43,691 nucleotides of DNA from Betaproteobacteria bacterium. GTDB lineage: Bacteria; Pseudomonadota; Gammaproteobacteria; Burkholderiales; SHXO01. Positions 35,674 through 43,691 of the stretch are shown here, one piece after another (the first letter of the stretch is position 1; the number at the start of each line of letters is the position of its first letter). The notes under the pieces are model-generated. The model was given only the letters and a program-made list of their open reading frames with translations, was not told the DNA's origin and made no database searches. Where the stretch lies: NCBI GenBank assembly GCA_009693245.1, contig SHXO01000014.1:1-43691 (forward strand), given 5' to 3'. A program made the translations under genes and the position numbers.

Positions 35674-36714
35674 ATGACCGCGATCGAGACGGACCGCCTT
35701 GTGGCGCCGGACACCATGCCTCAAGAGGAGGCGGTGGAGCGTGCGCTGCGGCCCAAGGCGTTACAGGAATATGTCGGGCAGGAGAAGATCCGCTCGCAAC
35801 TTTCCATCTTCATAGAAGCGGCGCGTAACAGGAAGGAATCGCTGGATCACGTGCTGCTGTTCGGTCCGCCAGGATTGGGCAAAACCACGCTTGCCCACAT
35901 TATCGCCAGGGAAATGGGCGTGAACTTGCGCCAAACGTCGGGACCGGTGCTCGAGCGCGCGGGAGATTTGGCGGCATTGCTGACCAATCTCGAGCCCAAT
36001 GACGTCTTGTTCATCGACGAGATCCACCGGCTAAGTCCGGTGGTGGAAGAGATTCTCTATCCCGCGCTCGAGGATTTTCAGATCGACATCATGATCGGCG
36101 AGGGGCCCGCGGCGAGGTCGCTGAAATTGGACCTGCCCCCTTTCACCTTGGTGGGGGCGACCACGCGCGCTGGAATGCTGACCAATCCGCTACGGGACCG
36201 CTTCGGCATCGTGTCGCGCCTGGAGTTTTATACGGCCGCGGAGCTTACCCGCATCGTGGAGCGTTCCGCCGGATTGCTGGGCGTGCGCATAGAGCGGGAA
36301 GGCGCGGAGGAAATCGCCAACCGCTCCCGCGGGACCCCGCGCATTTCCAACCGCTTGCTGCGGCGCGTGCGGGATTTTGCCGAGGTCAAGGCACAAGGCG
36401 TGGTGACGCGAGAGGTGGCGAACAGCGCGCTGTCGATGCTGGACGTGGATCCCATAGGGCTCGACGTGATGGACCGAAAGCTGTTATTGGCGGTATTGGA
36501 GAAATTCAGTGGCGGACCCGTGGGCCTCGATAATCTTGCCTCGGCCATCGGCGAGGAATCGGACACCATCGAAGACGTTCTGGAACCCTATCTCATCCAG
36601 CAAGGGTATTTGCAACGCACGCCTAGGGGAAGGATCGCGACTTTGGCGACTTACCGGCACTTCGGGCTCACCGTTCCCAGCCAGTCTCTCCAACCCGGCT
36701 TATGGGGAAGGTAG
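35674..36714 (+). CDS. ruvB: Holliday junction branch-migration helicase RuvB
   Basis: RuvB is the AAA+ motor of branch migration. The 346-residue protein has Walker [10 protein letters not shown] (64-72), Walker [10 protein letters not shown], sensor 1 LVGATTRAG with the arginine-finger region LRDRFG, and the C-terminal winged helix ([14 protein letters not shown]). [15 protein letters not shown] is the conserved N-terminus. ATG 35674 is used. It precedes the Tol-Pal genes by 67 bases. Confidence 0.96.
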   Translation: MTAIETDRLVAPDTMPQEEAVERALRPKALQEYVGQEKIRSQLSIFIEAARNRKESLDHVLLFGPPGLGKTTLAHIIAREMGVNLRQTSGPVLERAGDLAALLTNLEPNDVLFIDEIHRLSPVVEEILYPALEDFQIDIMIGEGPAARSLKLDLPPFTLVGATTRAGMLTNPLRDRFGIVSRLEFYTAAELTRIVERSAGLLGVRIEREGAEEIANRSRGTPRISNRLLRRVRDFAEVKAQGVVTREVANSALSMLDVDPIGLDVMDRKLLLAVLEKFSGGPVGLDNLASAIGEESDTIEDVLEPYLIQQGYLQRTPRGRIATLATYRHFGLTVPSQSLQPGLWGR

Positions 36715-36781
36715 CCTATCTAATGGCCTGCCGCCGCATTATGACGATGGAATCGGGTTTATCTCTTGCTTGTAACTTAGT

Positions 36782-37225
36782 TTGACAAGTTTCCGAGACT
36801 CCCCCAGATTCGTTCTTCCAGTGAGGGTGTATTTCCAGGACACCGATGCGGGGGGCGTGGTATTCCACGCTACATACTTGAACTTTTTAGAGCGCGCGAG
36901 AACTGAGTGGTTGCGCAGTCTGGGGATCGCATTGGGCGCGCTGGCCGCTGGCGAACAGATGTTGTTCATCGTACGCAGGTTGCAGGTGGATTTTAGAAAG
37001 CCCGCCAAGCTCGACGATCTACTGCAAGTCGGTGCCAAGCTCGCCAATCTTGGACGTGCCCAGATCACGCTGAAACAGCAGGTGGCTAGAAACGATGAAC
37101 TATTATTGGACGCACAGGTAAATCTCGCTTGCGTGAGCCCTGGGGATTGGCGCCCAGTACCATTGCCCGAAACGATTCGAAATCAACTCGGCCCACCGCA
37201 AGGCCGGCATAAGGAAAAAAAGTGA
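36782..37225 (+). CDS. ybgC: Tol-Pal associated acyl-CoA thioesterase
   Basis: YbgC is a hotdog-fold thioesterase of the 4-hydroxybenzoyl-CoA type. The 147-residue protein has the motif YFQDTDAGGVVFHATYLNFLERARTEWL with the catalytic Asp (DTD) and the nearby His. The only starts are TTG 36782, GTG 36821 and GTG 36827; none has a strong ribosome site, and I give the longest. It overlaps tolQ by 4 bases (GTGA) and opens the tol-pal operon. Confidence 0.93.
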   Translation: MTSFRDSPRFVLPVRVYFQDTDAGGVVFHATYLNFLERARTEWLRSLGIALGALAAGEQMLFIVRRLQVDFRKPAKLDDLLQVGAKLANLGRAQITLKQQVARNDELLLDAQVNLACVSPGDWRPVPLPETIRNQLGPPQGRHKEKK

Positions 37226-37908
37226 ACGTCACCCAAGATCTCTCGGTCATCACGCTGGTCGCAAACGCCAGCTTGCTGGTGAAATTGATCATGGGCATCC
37301 TGCTTTGTCTTTCGGTGCTCTCTTGGTGGTTTATCTTCCGCAAGTGGTTGGTGTTGCGCGACGCGGACAAAAAGGCGGATGACTTCGAGCGCACGTTTTG
37401 GAGCGGCCCGGATCTAAACGCCCTCTACCAATCGGTGGTGAGCGCGCGCCGTGCCTCGGGCACCATGGAGCGCGTGTTCGAGTCGGGTTTCAAAGAGTTC
37501 GTCAAACTCAAGCGGCAAACGGGGCTCACCGTTTCGGTGGTGATGGACGGTACCCGCCGGGCCATGCGTGCCACCTACCAGCGCGAAATGGACCGCCTGG
37601 AGGCGCATCTCGCGTTTTTGGCGACGGTGGGAGCGGTGAGCCCATATGTGGGCCTGCTCGGAACGGTGTGGGGCATCATGAATGCGTTTCGCGGACTCGC
37701 GAACGTGGAGCGCGCCACGCTGGCCAACGTGGCACCAGGAATCGCCGAAGCCTTGATTGCGACCGCCATAGGATTATTCGCCGCCATTCCCGCGGTGATC
37801 GCCTTCAATTACTACTCCCGCCACATCGAGCGGCTATCCACGCGTTTCGATAGTTTCATGGAGGAGTTTTCCAACATATTGCAACGCCAGGGAAGCGGCG
37901 GAAGTTAG
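37222..37908 (+). CDS. tolQ: Tol-Pal system protein TolQ
   Basis: TolQ is the inner-membrane proton-channel subunit that works with TolR to energise TolA. The 228-residue protein has three membrane helices (about 17-36, 136-158 and 172-195). The conserved segment AHLAFLATVGAVSPYVGLLGTVWGIM contains the TolQ/ExbB signature. The GTG start follows AAGGAAAAAAA and overlaps the ybgC stop. Confidence 0.96.
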   Translation: MNVTQDLSVITLVANASLLVKLIMGILLCLSVLSWWFIFRKWLVLRDADKKADDFERTFWSGPDLNALYQSVVSARRASGTMERVFESGFKEFVKLKRQTGLTVSVVMDGTRRAMRATYQREMDRLEAHLAFLATVGAVSPYVGLLGTVWGIMNAFRGLANVERATLANVAPGIAEALIATAIGLFAAIPAVIAFNYYSRHIERLSTRFDSFMEEFSNILQRQGSGGS

Positions 37909-37912
37909 AGAC

Positions 37913-38341
37913 ATGGCAGCCTACGGCAAGCGCGGGGGATCGAACCGGCTCATGAGCCAGATCAACGTCGTGCCATATATCGACGTGATGCTGGTCTTGC
38001 TGGTGATTTTCATGGTGACCGCGCCTCTTATCAGCACCAGTTACGTAGATTTGCCGCAAATCTCCAAGTCCAACGCTCCGCCCGCGGTGCCTATCGAGGT
38101 GGTCATCAAGGCCGACGGCAAGCTCTACATGCGCGACAAGGACAAGGGCGCCGAGAAGCCCATTACGCTGGATGGATTGCTGGCAAGCATCAAAGAGAAA
38201 CAAACTCGCAATCCCGACCAGCCTGTCGTCATCGCCGCCGATCAAAGCGTGCTCTACGGCAAGGTGTTGGAAGTGATGGACGCATTGCAGCGTAACCACG
38301 TGAAGAAAGTCGGCCTACTTGCGAAACCGAGGCCAAGCTAA
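37913..38341 (+). CDS. tolR: Tol-Pal system protein TolR
   Basis: The 142-residue protein has a short cytoplasmic head (SQINVVPYIDVMLVLLVIFM) with the essential membrane Asp (about residue 23 in YIDVMLVL), one helix, and a periplasmic domain with PVVIAADQSVLYGKVLEVMD. This is the ExbD/TolR family. It starts 4 bases after tolQ and its stop overlaps tolA by one base. Nothing unusual. Confidence 0.95.
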   Translation: MAAYGKRGGSNRLMSQINVVPYIDVMLVLLVIFMVTAPLISTSYVDLPQISKSNAPPAVPIEVVIKADGKLYMRDKDKGAEKPITLDGLLASIKEKQTRNPDQPVVIAADQSVLYGKVLEVMDALQRNHVKKVGLLAKPRPS

Positions 38342-39165
38342 TGCAAGCGGGCCATCCCGAACCGGGGCGAATACCCTCCGGATTGCTTGCCGTCGGAGTT
38401 CACCTCGCATTCTTCGCCTTGATATTTTTTGGGGTGAGTTGGCAAACCAGGATTGTCGAACCCATCGTCGTGGACATGTGGGAAGAGCTTCCGAGCGAGA
38501 AACCCGCGCCAGTGGTGGCGCCACCCCCAGCCCCCAAACCCCCGCCCAAGGTTGAGGTGAAGCCGCCCCCGCCTCCCAAACCGGAGACGCCGAGCAAGGC
38601 GGACATCGAACTCAAGGCTAAACAAGAACTCGAGCGCAAACGCAAGAAGGAAGAGGCAGACCAAAAGAAACAAGAGGAGGAGAAAAAGAAAGAGGAGCTT
38701 CGCAAGAAAGAGGAAGAGCGCATCGAGGAAAAGAAACGCGCCGACGAGGAGCGCAAGCTTGAACAAGAAGCACGCAGGCGCGAGGATGCGCTGTTGGAGC
38801 AAAAGACCAAGGAAGACGAAAAGAAAAGGAAAGACTATGAATTGCGGCGCAAGCGCGACGCGGAACAAGCCTCCGCGCAGATCCGGCTACTGGAAGAGCA
38901 TATCGGGCGAATTCGCGCCAAGATCCAAAGCAAGGTTAACCTGCCTCCCGGACTCGCCGGTAATCCGGAAGCACACTATAGCGTGACCCTTTTGCCTGGC
39001 GGTGACGTGTTGGAGATAAGGCTGGTAAAGTCCAGTGGTGTCGCGGCCTACGATCTCGCCGTCGAGCGGGCTATCAAGGCCTCCGAACCGCTGCCGGTGC
39101 CAAGCCAGCCCGAATTGTTCCAACAGCTACGAGTCATCAATCTAAAATTCCGGCCGTTAGAATAG
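38341..39165 (+). CDS. tolA: Tol-Pal system protein TolA
   Basis: TolA spans the periplasm between TolQR and TolB/Pal. The 274-residue protein has an N-terminal membrane helix (about 16-35), a proline segment (VAPPPAPKPPPKVEVKPPPP), and a long Lys/Glu-rich helical rod (about 90-185). A short C-terminal globular domain binds partners (NPEAHYSVTLLPGGDVLEIRLVKSSG). It is shorter than the E. coli protein, as usual for this class. Confidence 0.94.
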   Translation: MQAGHPEPGRIPSGLLAVGVHLAFFALIFFGVSWQTRIVEPIVVDMWEELPSEKPAPVVAPPPAPKPPPKVEVKPPPPPKPETPSKADIELKAKQELERKRKKEEADQKKQEEEKKKEELRKKEEERIEEKKRADEERKLEQEARRREDALLEQKTKEDEKKRKDYELRRKRDAEQASAQIRLLEEHIGRIRAKIQSKVNLPPGLAGNPEAHYSVTLLPGGDVLEIRLVKSSGVAAYDLAVERAIKASEPLPVPSQPELFQQLRVINLKFRPLE

Positions 39166-39263
39166 GTCGGCGTTATCCGCATGGTTAGCTCCTAACGCAT
39201 GAAAGGTTTGGTAACGAGTGCGATACGTGACCATCTACCCGATAGGTTCTATAATTTAGGCTA

Positions 39264-40610
39264 ATGCCAATGTCCTTTCGATCTCGCCTCATCCCAGCGG
39301 CTCCGCGGCCGGCCGCCGGCCATTCGTGGGGAATGTTGCTGCCGGTGCTGGTGGCGCTCGCGTTCTTGGCCGTGCGACCCGCTTCGGCGCAGCTCACCAT
39401 TGAGATTATCGGCGGCGGGCAAGCCAAGCTGCCCGTAACCGTGTTGCCTTTCGCGGGCGAGGAGCTCTTTCAACACCGTATCAATGAGATCGTGTCGGCG
39501 GACTTGCTGCGCAGCGGATTGTTCAAGCTCGGCGCCCCCGGGGACGCAAGGCCCTTCCCGGCGGAGCCGGCCGAAGTGAAATTCGGCTATTGGCGCGACA
39601 AGGGCGATCAGACCTTGGTCATTGGGAAAGTCAGTCAGCGCCCCGACGGGCGGCTCGAAGTGCGGTTTCGCCTGATGGACGTCACCAAGCAAGCGCAACT
39701 GGCTGGCTATTCCTACGCCGTGACCGTTCAGCAATTGCGTGCCACGGCGCACAAGATCGCTGACGTCATTTACGAGAAGCTTACCGGTGAACCTGGAATA
39801 TTCGGCACTCGCATCGCCTACGTTGCCAAGACCAGCACGCGTTTCGAATTGCACGTGGCCGACGCGGATGGCTTCAATTCGCAGTTCATATTGGCGCACA
39901 AGGAACCCATCATGTCGCCGGCTTGGTCGCCCGACGGTTCGCAAATCGCCTATGTATCTTTCGATCGCCGAAAATCCATCGTTTTCTTGCACAACCTGAA
40001 AGATGGTTCGCGGCGTATATTGGCGAATTTCGAGGGCAGCAATAGCGCGCCGGCCTGGCATCCCGATGGCAAGCGCTTGGCCATCGCACTTTCGCGCGAT
40101 GGTTCGGGGCAGATTTATATAGTTAATGCCGACGGTTCGGGATTGCAGCGTCTTACCCACAGCAATTCCATCGACACGGAACCGAGCTTCGCGCCAGACG
40201 GGAAGTCGCTGTTATTTACTTCGGACCGCGGCGGTAGCCCGCAAATCTACCGAATGTCCGTGAGCGGCGGCGAAGCCGAGCGCATGACCTTCGATGGTAG
40301 CTATAACGTGACACCGCGCTACAGCCCGGACGGGAAATCTTTTGTGTACGTGCAACGCAATGGCGGCCGCTACAACGTCGCCATCATGGATCTTGCTAGC
40401 CGGCAAAGCCTGGCGATCACCGACAACCCCTTGGACGAATCCCCGAGTTTCGCGCCTAACGGAAAACTCGTTTTGTACTCGTCGGTAGGCAAGGGCCGCA
40501 GCACTCTTGCCGCCGTTTCAAGCGATGGAAGGATCAAGCAGCGCTACACGGCCCAGGCACAGGATGTCCGAGAGCCGGCGTGGGGACCGATTCTGGCGGA
40601 TCGTCAATAG
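39264..40610 (+). CDS. tolB: Tol-Pal system beta-propeller protein TolB
   Basis: TolB is a periplasmic protein that competes with peptidoglycan for Pal. The 448-residue protein has a signal region (hydrophobic about 24-41, cleaved after RPASA), the TolB N-terminal domain (LTIEIIGGGQAKLPVTVLPF) and a WD40-like beta-propeller with repeated SPDG/APDGK turns. Three ATGs (39264, 39270, 39333) could be starts; 39264 gives a long basic leader, and 39333 would give a compact signal peptide but with GGGGA too close. The 98-base spacer before it is larger than the others in the operon. Confidence 0.95.
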   Translation: MPMSFRSRLIPAAPRPAAGHSWGMLLPVLVALAFLAVRPASAQLTIEIIGGGQAKLPVTVLPFAGEELFQHRINEIVSADLLRSGLFKLGAPGDARPFPAEPAEVKFGYWRDKGDQTLVIGKVSQRPDGRLEVRFRLMDVTKQAQLAGYSYAVTVQQLRATAHKIADVIYEKLTGEPGIFGTRIAYVAKTSTRFELHVADADGFNSQFILAHKEPIMSPAWSPDGSQIAYVSFDRRKSIVFLHNLKDGSRRILANFEGSNSAPAWHPDGKRLAIALSRDGSGQIYIVNADGSGLQRLTHSNSIDTEPSFAPDGKSLLFTSDRGGSPQIYRMSVSGGEAERMTFDGSYNVTPRYSPDGKSFVYVQRNGGRYNVAIMDLASRQSLAITDNPLDESPSFAPNGKLVLYSSVGKGRSTLAAVSSDGRIKQRYTAQAQDVREPAWGPILADRQ

Positions 40611-40635
40611 GCAATCATCGATAGGGAGTTATTTA

Positions 40636-41325
40636 ATGAATAAAGTGTGGGTAGGATTTGCCGCCGCGTTGTTGCTTACCGCGTGCGGAGGAAAGGGTTT
40701 CCTGGGTGGTAATCAAGCAGCCGTCGAGCAGCGCGACTTGTTCGAGAAGAAGGAGGCGGAGAAGAAACAATCTCAATCGGCCGAGCAGCAGGCCAAGGAA
40801 AAGCAAGTGGCCGAGGAGCAGGCGCGCTTGAGGGCGCTGGCGGCGCAGCAAGCGCAACAGAACGGCGGCTCGCCAGGGACAGCCGATCAGGGCGAGCAAC
40901 CGGTGGTGGCTCCGCTTCCACCCACTTCGCTTACGGAACAATCGTTGAAGGATTCCTCCGCGGCGATGAACGACCCGGGCAATCCGCTTTCCAAGCGCAG
41001 TGTTTATTTTGGCTACGATAGCGTGAGCGTGGAGTCGGAATACTCCCACATCGTGGAAGCGCACGCCAAGTTCCTTCTCGATCATCCGCAGGTAAAAGTA
41101 CGCCTGGAAGGAAATTGCGACGTGCGAGGCAGCCGCGAGTACAACCTGGCCTTGGGCCAGAAACGCTCCGATTCCGTTAAACGCGCCTTCGCGCTACTGG
41201 GCGTGCCTGCCGCGCAATTGGAAAGTGTGAGTTTCGGCGAGGAAAAACCACGCATGCAGGGCGATACGGAAGAGGCGCACCAAGAGAACCGGCGTGTGGA
41301 CATCGTCTACGACATGCCCAAGTAA
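40636..41325 (+). CDS. pal: Peptidoglycan-associated lipoprotein Pal with coiled-coil insert
   Basis: Pal anchors the outer membrane to peptidoglycan. The 229-residue protein has a signal with lipobox LLLTAC (Cys17) and the C-terminal OmpA-like domain (about 117-229; VYFGYDSVSVESEYSHIVEA, then GSREYNLALGQKRSDSV). Between them lies a Glu/Lys/Gln/Ala-rich helical stretch (about 29-75), making the protein clearly longer than the usual 165-180 residues. In the peptidoglycan-binding motif the usual GNTDERG reads GNCDVRG (Cys161), keeping Asp162 and Arg164. ATG 40636 has GGGAG 9 bases upstream. Confidence 0.94.
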   Translation: MNKVWVGFAAALLLTACGGKGFLGGNQAAVEQRDLFEKKEAEKKQSQSAEQQAKEKQVAEEQARLRALAAQQAQQNGGSPGTADQGEQPVVAPLPPTSLTEQSLKDSSAAMNDPGNPLSKRSVYFGYDSVSVESEYSHIVEAHAKFLLDHPQVKVRLEGNCDVRGSREYNLALGQKRSDSVKRAFALLGVPAAQLESVSFGEEKPRMQGDTEEAHQENRRVDIVYDMPK

Positions 41326-41336
41326 AGGCCAAGCCC

Positions 41337-42185
41337 ATGGGAGTTCAGCGCACAGCCTGTGCTCTTTGCATCGCTTCTCTACTTTGGGCGAGTGCGCCTG
41401 TGTTGGGAGAGGAATCCATCCTGCTGGCGCAGGCGGACATTGTGCGCGGTGACAAGAACCGCGGCGTGATCGAGCTGATGAACCAGATGGAAGCCCTTAG
41501 CGCGGACGTCAATCGCATGCGTGGCCAGATCGAGGTGCTCAGCAACGCCATCGAGGGCGCGCAGAAACGCCAGAAGGACATGTACCTGGATTTGGACAGC
41601 CGCATGCGGCGTTTCGAACAGGACGCTTCTCCGGAGAACCAAGCCAAGCGTGAGAAGCATCTTTCCGATTTGGAGGCGCGCATCAAGCGCTTGGAGCAAG
41701 AGGCTAACGCGGATACGGCGAAGCGAGACAAGCAGATCGGAGATTTCGAAGCGCGCATCCGCAAGCTGGAACAGCAGGCCGTTGGTACGGCTTCCGCGGC
41801 AGCGGCGCAAGACGTGGTTCGCCGCGCTTACGATGGCGCCATGAATAACTACAAGATGGGCGATTATCAGGGGGCCGTGTCGGCGTTCGATGCGTTCATC
41901 AAGCGTTATCCCACCGATGCCATGGCCGCCAATGCCAAGTATTGGATCGGGGATTCCTATTTCAATCTGCACGATTTCCGGGCGGCCGTAGGAGCGCAAC
42001 AGGTCTTGATAAAAACTTATCCGGAGAGCTCCAAAATCCCGGATGCCATGCTGAATTTGGGAAGCGCTTACGCCGCGCTGAACGAAACGTCGTCCGCACG
42101 CAGCACTCTCGAAGATCTCATCGCGAAGTACCCCTCTTCCGAAGCCGCAGATAAAGCGCGCCAGCGACTATCGCGGCTGAAGTAG
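41337..42185 (+). CDS. cpoB: Cell division coordinator CpoB (YbgF)
   Basis: CpoB links Tol-Pal with peptidoglycan synthesis during constriction. The 282-residue protein has a signal peptide (about 1-23), an N-terminal coiled coil and C-terminal TPR repeats (about 160-280; VRRAYDGAMNNYKMGDYQGA and ISSYFNLHDFRAA-like units). The coiled coil is extended by related segments DLDSRMRRFEQDA, DLEARIKRLEQEA and DFEARIRKLEQQA. It closes the tol-pal operon, 11 bases after pal. Confidence 0.93.
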   Translation: MGVQRTACALCIASLLWASAPVLGEESILLAQADIVRGDKNRGVIELMNQMEALSADVNRMRGQIEVLSNAIEGAQKRQKDMYLDLDSRMRRFEQDASPENQAKREKHLSDLEARIKRLEQEANADTAKRDKQIGDFEARIRKLEQQAVGTASAAAAQDVVRRAYDGAMNNYKMGDYQGAVSAFDAFIKRYPTDAMAANAKYWIGDSYFNLHDFRAAVGAQQVLIKTYPESSKIPDAMLNLGSAYAALNETSSARSTLEDLIAKYPSSEAADKARQRLSRLK

Positions 42186-42250
42186 CGAATGCCTCTTGGG
42201 TGCGCGAGCGCCGGCGGCTAGAATAGAGCGCCATTTTCGCGCAAGCCGCC

Positions 42251-43366
42251 ATGGACGATCCCCTCCAGCTAGCCGTGCTCGTCGCCTGGGCTTCCTTTGC
42301 CCTCGCCTTTTTGTTTGGGGTGATTGCTAACCGCACCCACTTTTGCACCATGGGCGCCGTGTCCGACGTCATCAACATCGGAGACTGGTCGCGCATGCGC
42401 ATGTGGTTGCTGGCCATCGCGGTGGCCATGGTATGCACCAATGGGTTAGTGCTGGCGGGTATCTTGGACTTATCCAAATCCTTCTATACCGGCGAGCGCT
42501 TCCTATGGCTTTCCCATATCGCGGGCGGTGCACTCTTCGGCGTAGGTATGACCATCGCGTCGGGATGCGGGTCCAGGAACTTGATCCGCCTAGGTGGCGG
42601 TAATTTGAAATCGCTGATCGTGTTGGTGTGTATAGGCATCTCCGCCTACATGACCTTGAAGGGATTGTTTGCCTTGGCGCGGGTGAACCTGCTGGACTCC
42701 GTGGCGCTGCATCTACAGGGCGGGCAGGATTTGCCCAATGTACTCGTGCGCCACATTGGAACTGGCACATCCGTGGCGCGCATTGCATGCACCGCTGTGA
42801 TCGCCACTTGTATCGCAATCTTCGTTTTTGCCGATGCGGGATTTCGCCGCAACCGAGAATATGTGACCGCCGGGCTTCTCATCGGAGTGATTGTCGCGGG
42901 TGGCTGGTATGTCACCGGCCGCATCGGTTATCTGGCGGAAGACCCCAACACCTTGAGCGAGGCTTTCGTTGGCACGAACTCCAAGCGCCCCGAGTCCTTC
43001 ACCTTCGTGGGGCCCGTCGGGTACTCCCTGGAGTTGCTTATGTTATGGACGGATACTTCCCTGAAGGTCACCTTCGGTATCGCCGCGGTGCTGGGATTGT
43101 TTGCCGGGGCCCTCGTCTATTCCCTTGCAAGCAGGAGCTTTCGTTGGGAAGGATTCACGACAGCCGCTGACTTGCGAAATCACATCATGGGAGGCGTGCT
43201 CATGGGATTCGGGGGAGTGACGGCGCTGGGGTGCAGCGTTGGCCAAGGAATCACCGGGCTATCGACCCTCGCCTTGGGTTCATTCCTCACTTTCATTTCC
43301 ATCGTCCTGGGCAGCGCCTTGACCATGAAATGGCTCTATTGGCGCACGCAACGCGGTGGTATCTGA
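42251..43366 (+). CDS. YeeE/YedE family membrane transporter
   Basis: The 371-residue protein (DUF395/COG2391) has about ten membrane helices. It shows the family's paired cysteine motifs: NRTHFCTMGAVSDV near residue 30, ASGCGSRNLIRLG near residue 110 and LGCSVGQGITGLSTLALGSF near residue 325. Members related to TsuA take up thiosulfate through such cysteines, so a sulfur-compound importer is likely but not certain. ATG 42251 follows a TAGAAT box 30 bases upstream. It stands alone between cpoB and tRNA-Lys. Confidence 0.88.
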   Translation: MDDPLQLAVLVAWASFALAFLFGVIANRTHFCTMGAVSDVINIGDWSRMRMWLLAIAVAMVCTNGLVLAGILDLSKSFYTGERFLWLSHIAGGALFGVGMTIASGCGSRNLIRLGGGNLKSLIVLVCIGISAYMTLKGLFALARVNLLDSVALHLQGGQDLPNVLVRHIGTGTSVARIACTAVIATCIAIFVFADAGFRRNREYVTAGLLIGVIVAGGWYVTGRIGYLAEDPNTLSEAFVGTNSKRPESFTFVGPVGYSLELLMLWTDTSLKVTFGIAAVLGLFAGALVYSLASRSFRWEGFTTAADLRNHIMGGVLMGFGGVTALGCSVGQGITGLSTLALGSFLTFISIVLGSALTMKWLYWRTQRGGI

Positions 43367-43407
43367 ATTCCCAGTACTACTTAAGTTCCTATTTCACTGC
43401 CTGAAGT

Positions 43408-43436
43408 TTGACACCCCCTAGGGGCATAAGTAGAAT
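43408..43436 (+). promoter_or_regulatory. Near-consensus sigma-70 promoter of tRNA-Lys
   Basis: TTGACA (43408-43413) and TAGAAT (43431-43436) are separated by exactly 17 bases. The spacer contains CCCCTAGGGG, a 10-base palindrome, and the tRNA begins 11 bases after the -10 box. The GC-rich stretch after the -10 box fits stringent control of a stable RNA. Confidence 0.85.
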
Positions 43437-43447
43437 TCCGGCCCTTT

Positions 43448-43523
43448 GGGTGGTTAGCTCAGCTGGTAGAGCAGCGGACTTTTAATCCGTTGGTCGCGAG
43501 TTCGAATCTCGCACCGCCTACCA
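43448..43523 (+). tRNA. tRNA-Lys (anticodon TTT)
   Basis: Acceptor GGGTGGT pairs with ACCGCCT (with G-T pairs), the D arm is GCTCAGCTGGTAGAGC, the anticodon stem GCGGA/TCCGT closes loop CTTTTAA with anticodon TTT, and the T arm is GCGAG-TTCGAAT-CTCGC. CCA is encoded at 43521-43523. Its 3' end is a classical target for P4-type integrases. Confidence 0.96.
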
Positions 43524-43568
43524 AATGAAACAATGGCTTGTATATAGGCATGTCATTTTTTATTTCTT

Positions 43569-43590
43569 CTGGGGTTACGCTGGGGTTACG
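43569..43590. repeat. Tandem 11-bp repeat downstream of tRNA-Lys
   Basis: CTGGGGTTACG occurs twice in direct succession, 46 bases after the tRNA. Together with AT-rich flanks it resembles the arm-site region at the end of an integrated island. No gene is visible from 43524 to the window end. Confidence 0.5.
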
Positions 43591-43691
43591 TTCCCCTTTC
43601 GCGCCGCACCCTTAATCCGCACAATATTGAGTGACTGCAAGCCAGGATGGAACCGCTGGCAATTGCGGAAGGTGACTTAACTACCTACCGC

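Noticed and set aside
43580-43680. Short minus-strand frame ending ARKGNVTPA before the tRNA-Lys
   Set aside because: It reads like the end of a protein but is closed by a stop within about 100 bases, with no start or recognisable domain.

Overview
The window looks like chromosomal DNA of a betaproteobacterium (Burkholderiales, Nitrosomonadales or Rhodocyclales type; I cannot go lower without a search). The reasons are the GC-rich coding style and several gene orders typical of that class: rpoH-ftsX-ftsE-ftsY with a pair of M16 proteases and rsmD-coaD; lolB-ispE-tRNA-Gln-prs-rplY-pth-ychF; and yebC-ruvCAB followed by ybgC-tolQRAB-pal-cpoB. Nearly all of it is housekeeping DNA. The accessory parts are the two respiratory-oxidase regions, a small integrase insertion and the right edge at a tRNA-Lys.

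Layout. 1-3350: what appears to be the wreck of a classical aa3 oxidase operon. It keeps coxB, the C-terminal part of SURF1, a SCO-like assembly protein and ctaB, but coxA, ctaG, coxC, the 5' part of SURF1 and ctaA are absent. 3378-5440: a DUF1269-like membrane protein, an MFS transporter and a tiny ORF. 5474-11278: a complete alternative haem-copper oxidase operon. Its subunit II carries two cytochrome c domains; it is followed by subunit I, two subunit-III-type proteins, a subunit IV and SCO1, an order like the coxMNOP type. 11326-14791 (minus): rpoH with a CIRCE operator, ftsX, ftsE, ftsY. 14804-18801: two M16 peptidases, rsmD, coaD, ferredoxin. 18770-23520 (minus): mutM and a Gld-type ABC transporter with a DUF4340 partner. 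23775-30849: TPR protein, lolB, ispE, tRNA-Gln, prs, rplY, pth, ychF. 30850-32809: a P4-type integrase, a small lipoprotein and the stump of a yjgR-like ATPase gene. 32939-42185: yebC, ruvC, ruvA, an unknown secreted protein, ruvB and the Tol-Pal operon. 42251-43691: a YedE/YeeE transporter, tRNA-Lys with a near-consensus promoter, and a possible integration site.

How the genes work together. The oxidase genes point to a lineage that replaced its aa3 oxidase by a di-haem-c alternative oxidase while keeping ctaB, so haem O (or B) rather than haem A may be used; this is inference. The RuvABC, Tol-Pal, FtsEX-FtsY and LolB/IspE/Prs blocks are standard cell-envelope, division, repair and translation modules.

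The least explained features are: three intergenic palindromes built of 7-nt units between ispE/tRNA-Gln and ychF; a ctaB-like tail directly before SCO1; a secreted unknown gene between ruvA and ruvB; and repeated GATACC-type sites in front of the integrase.
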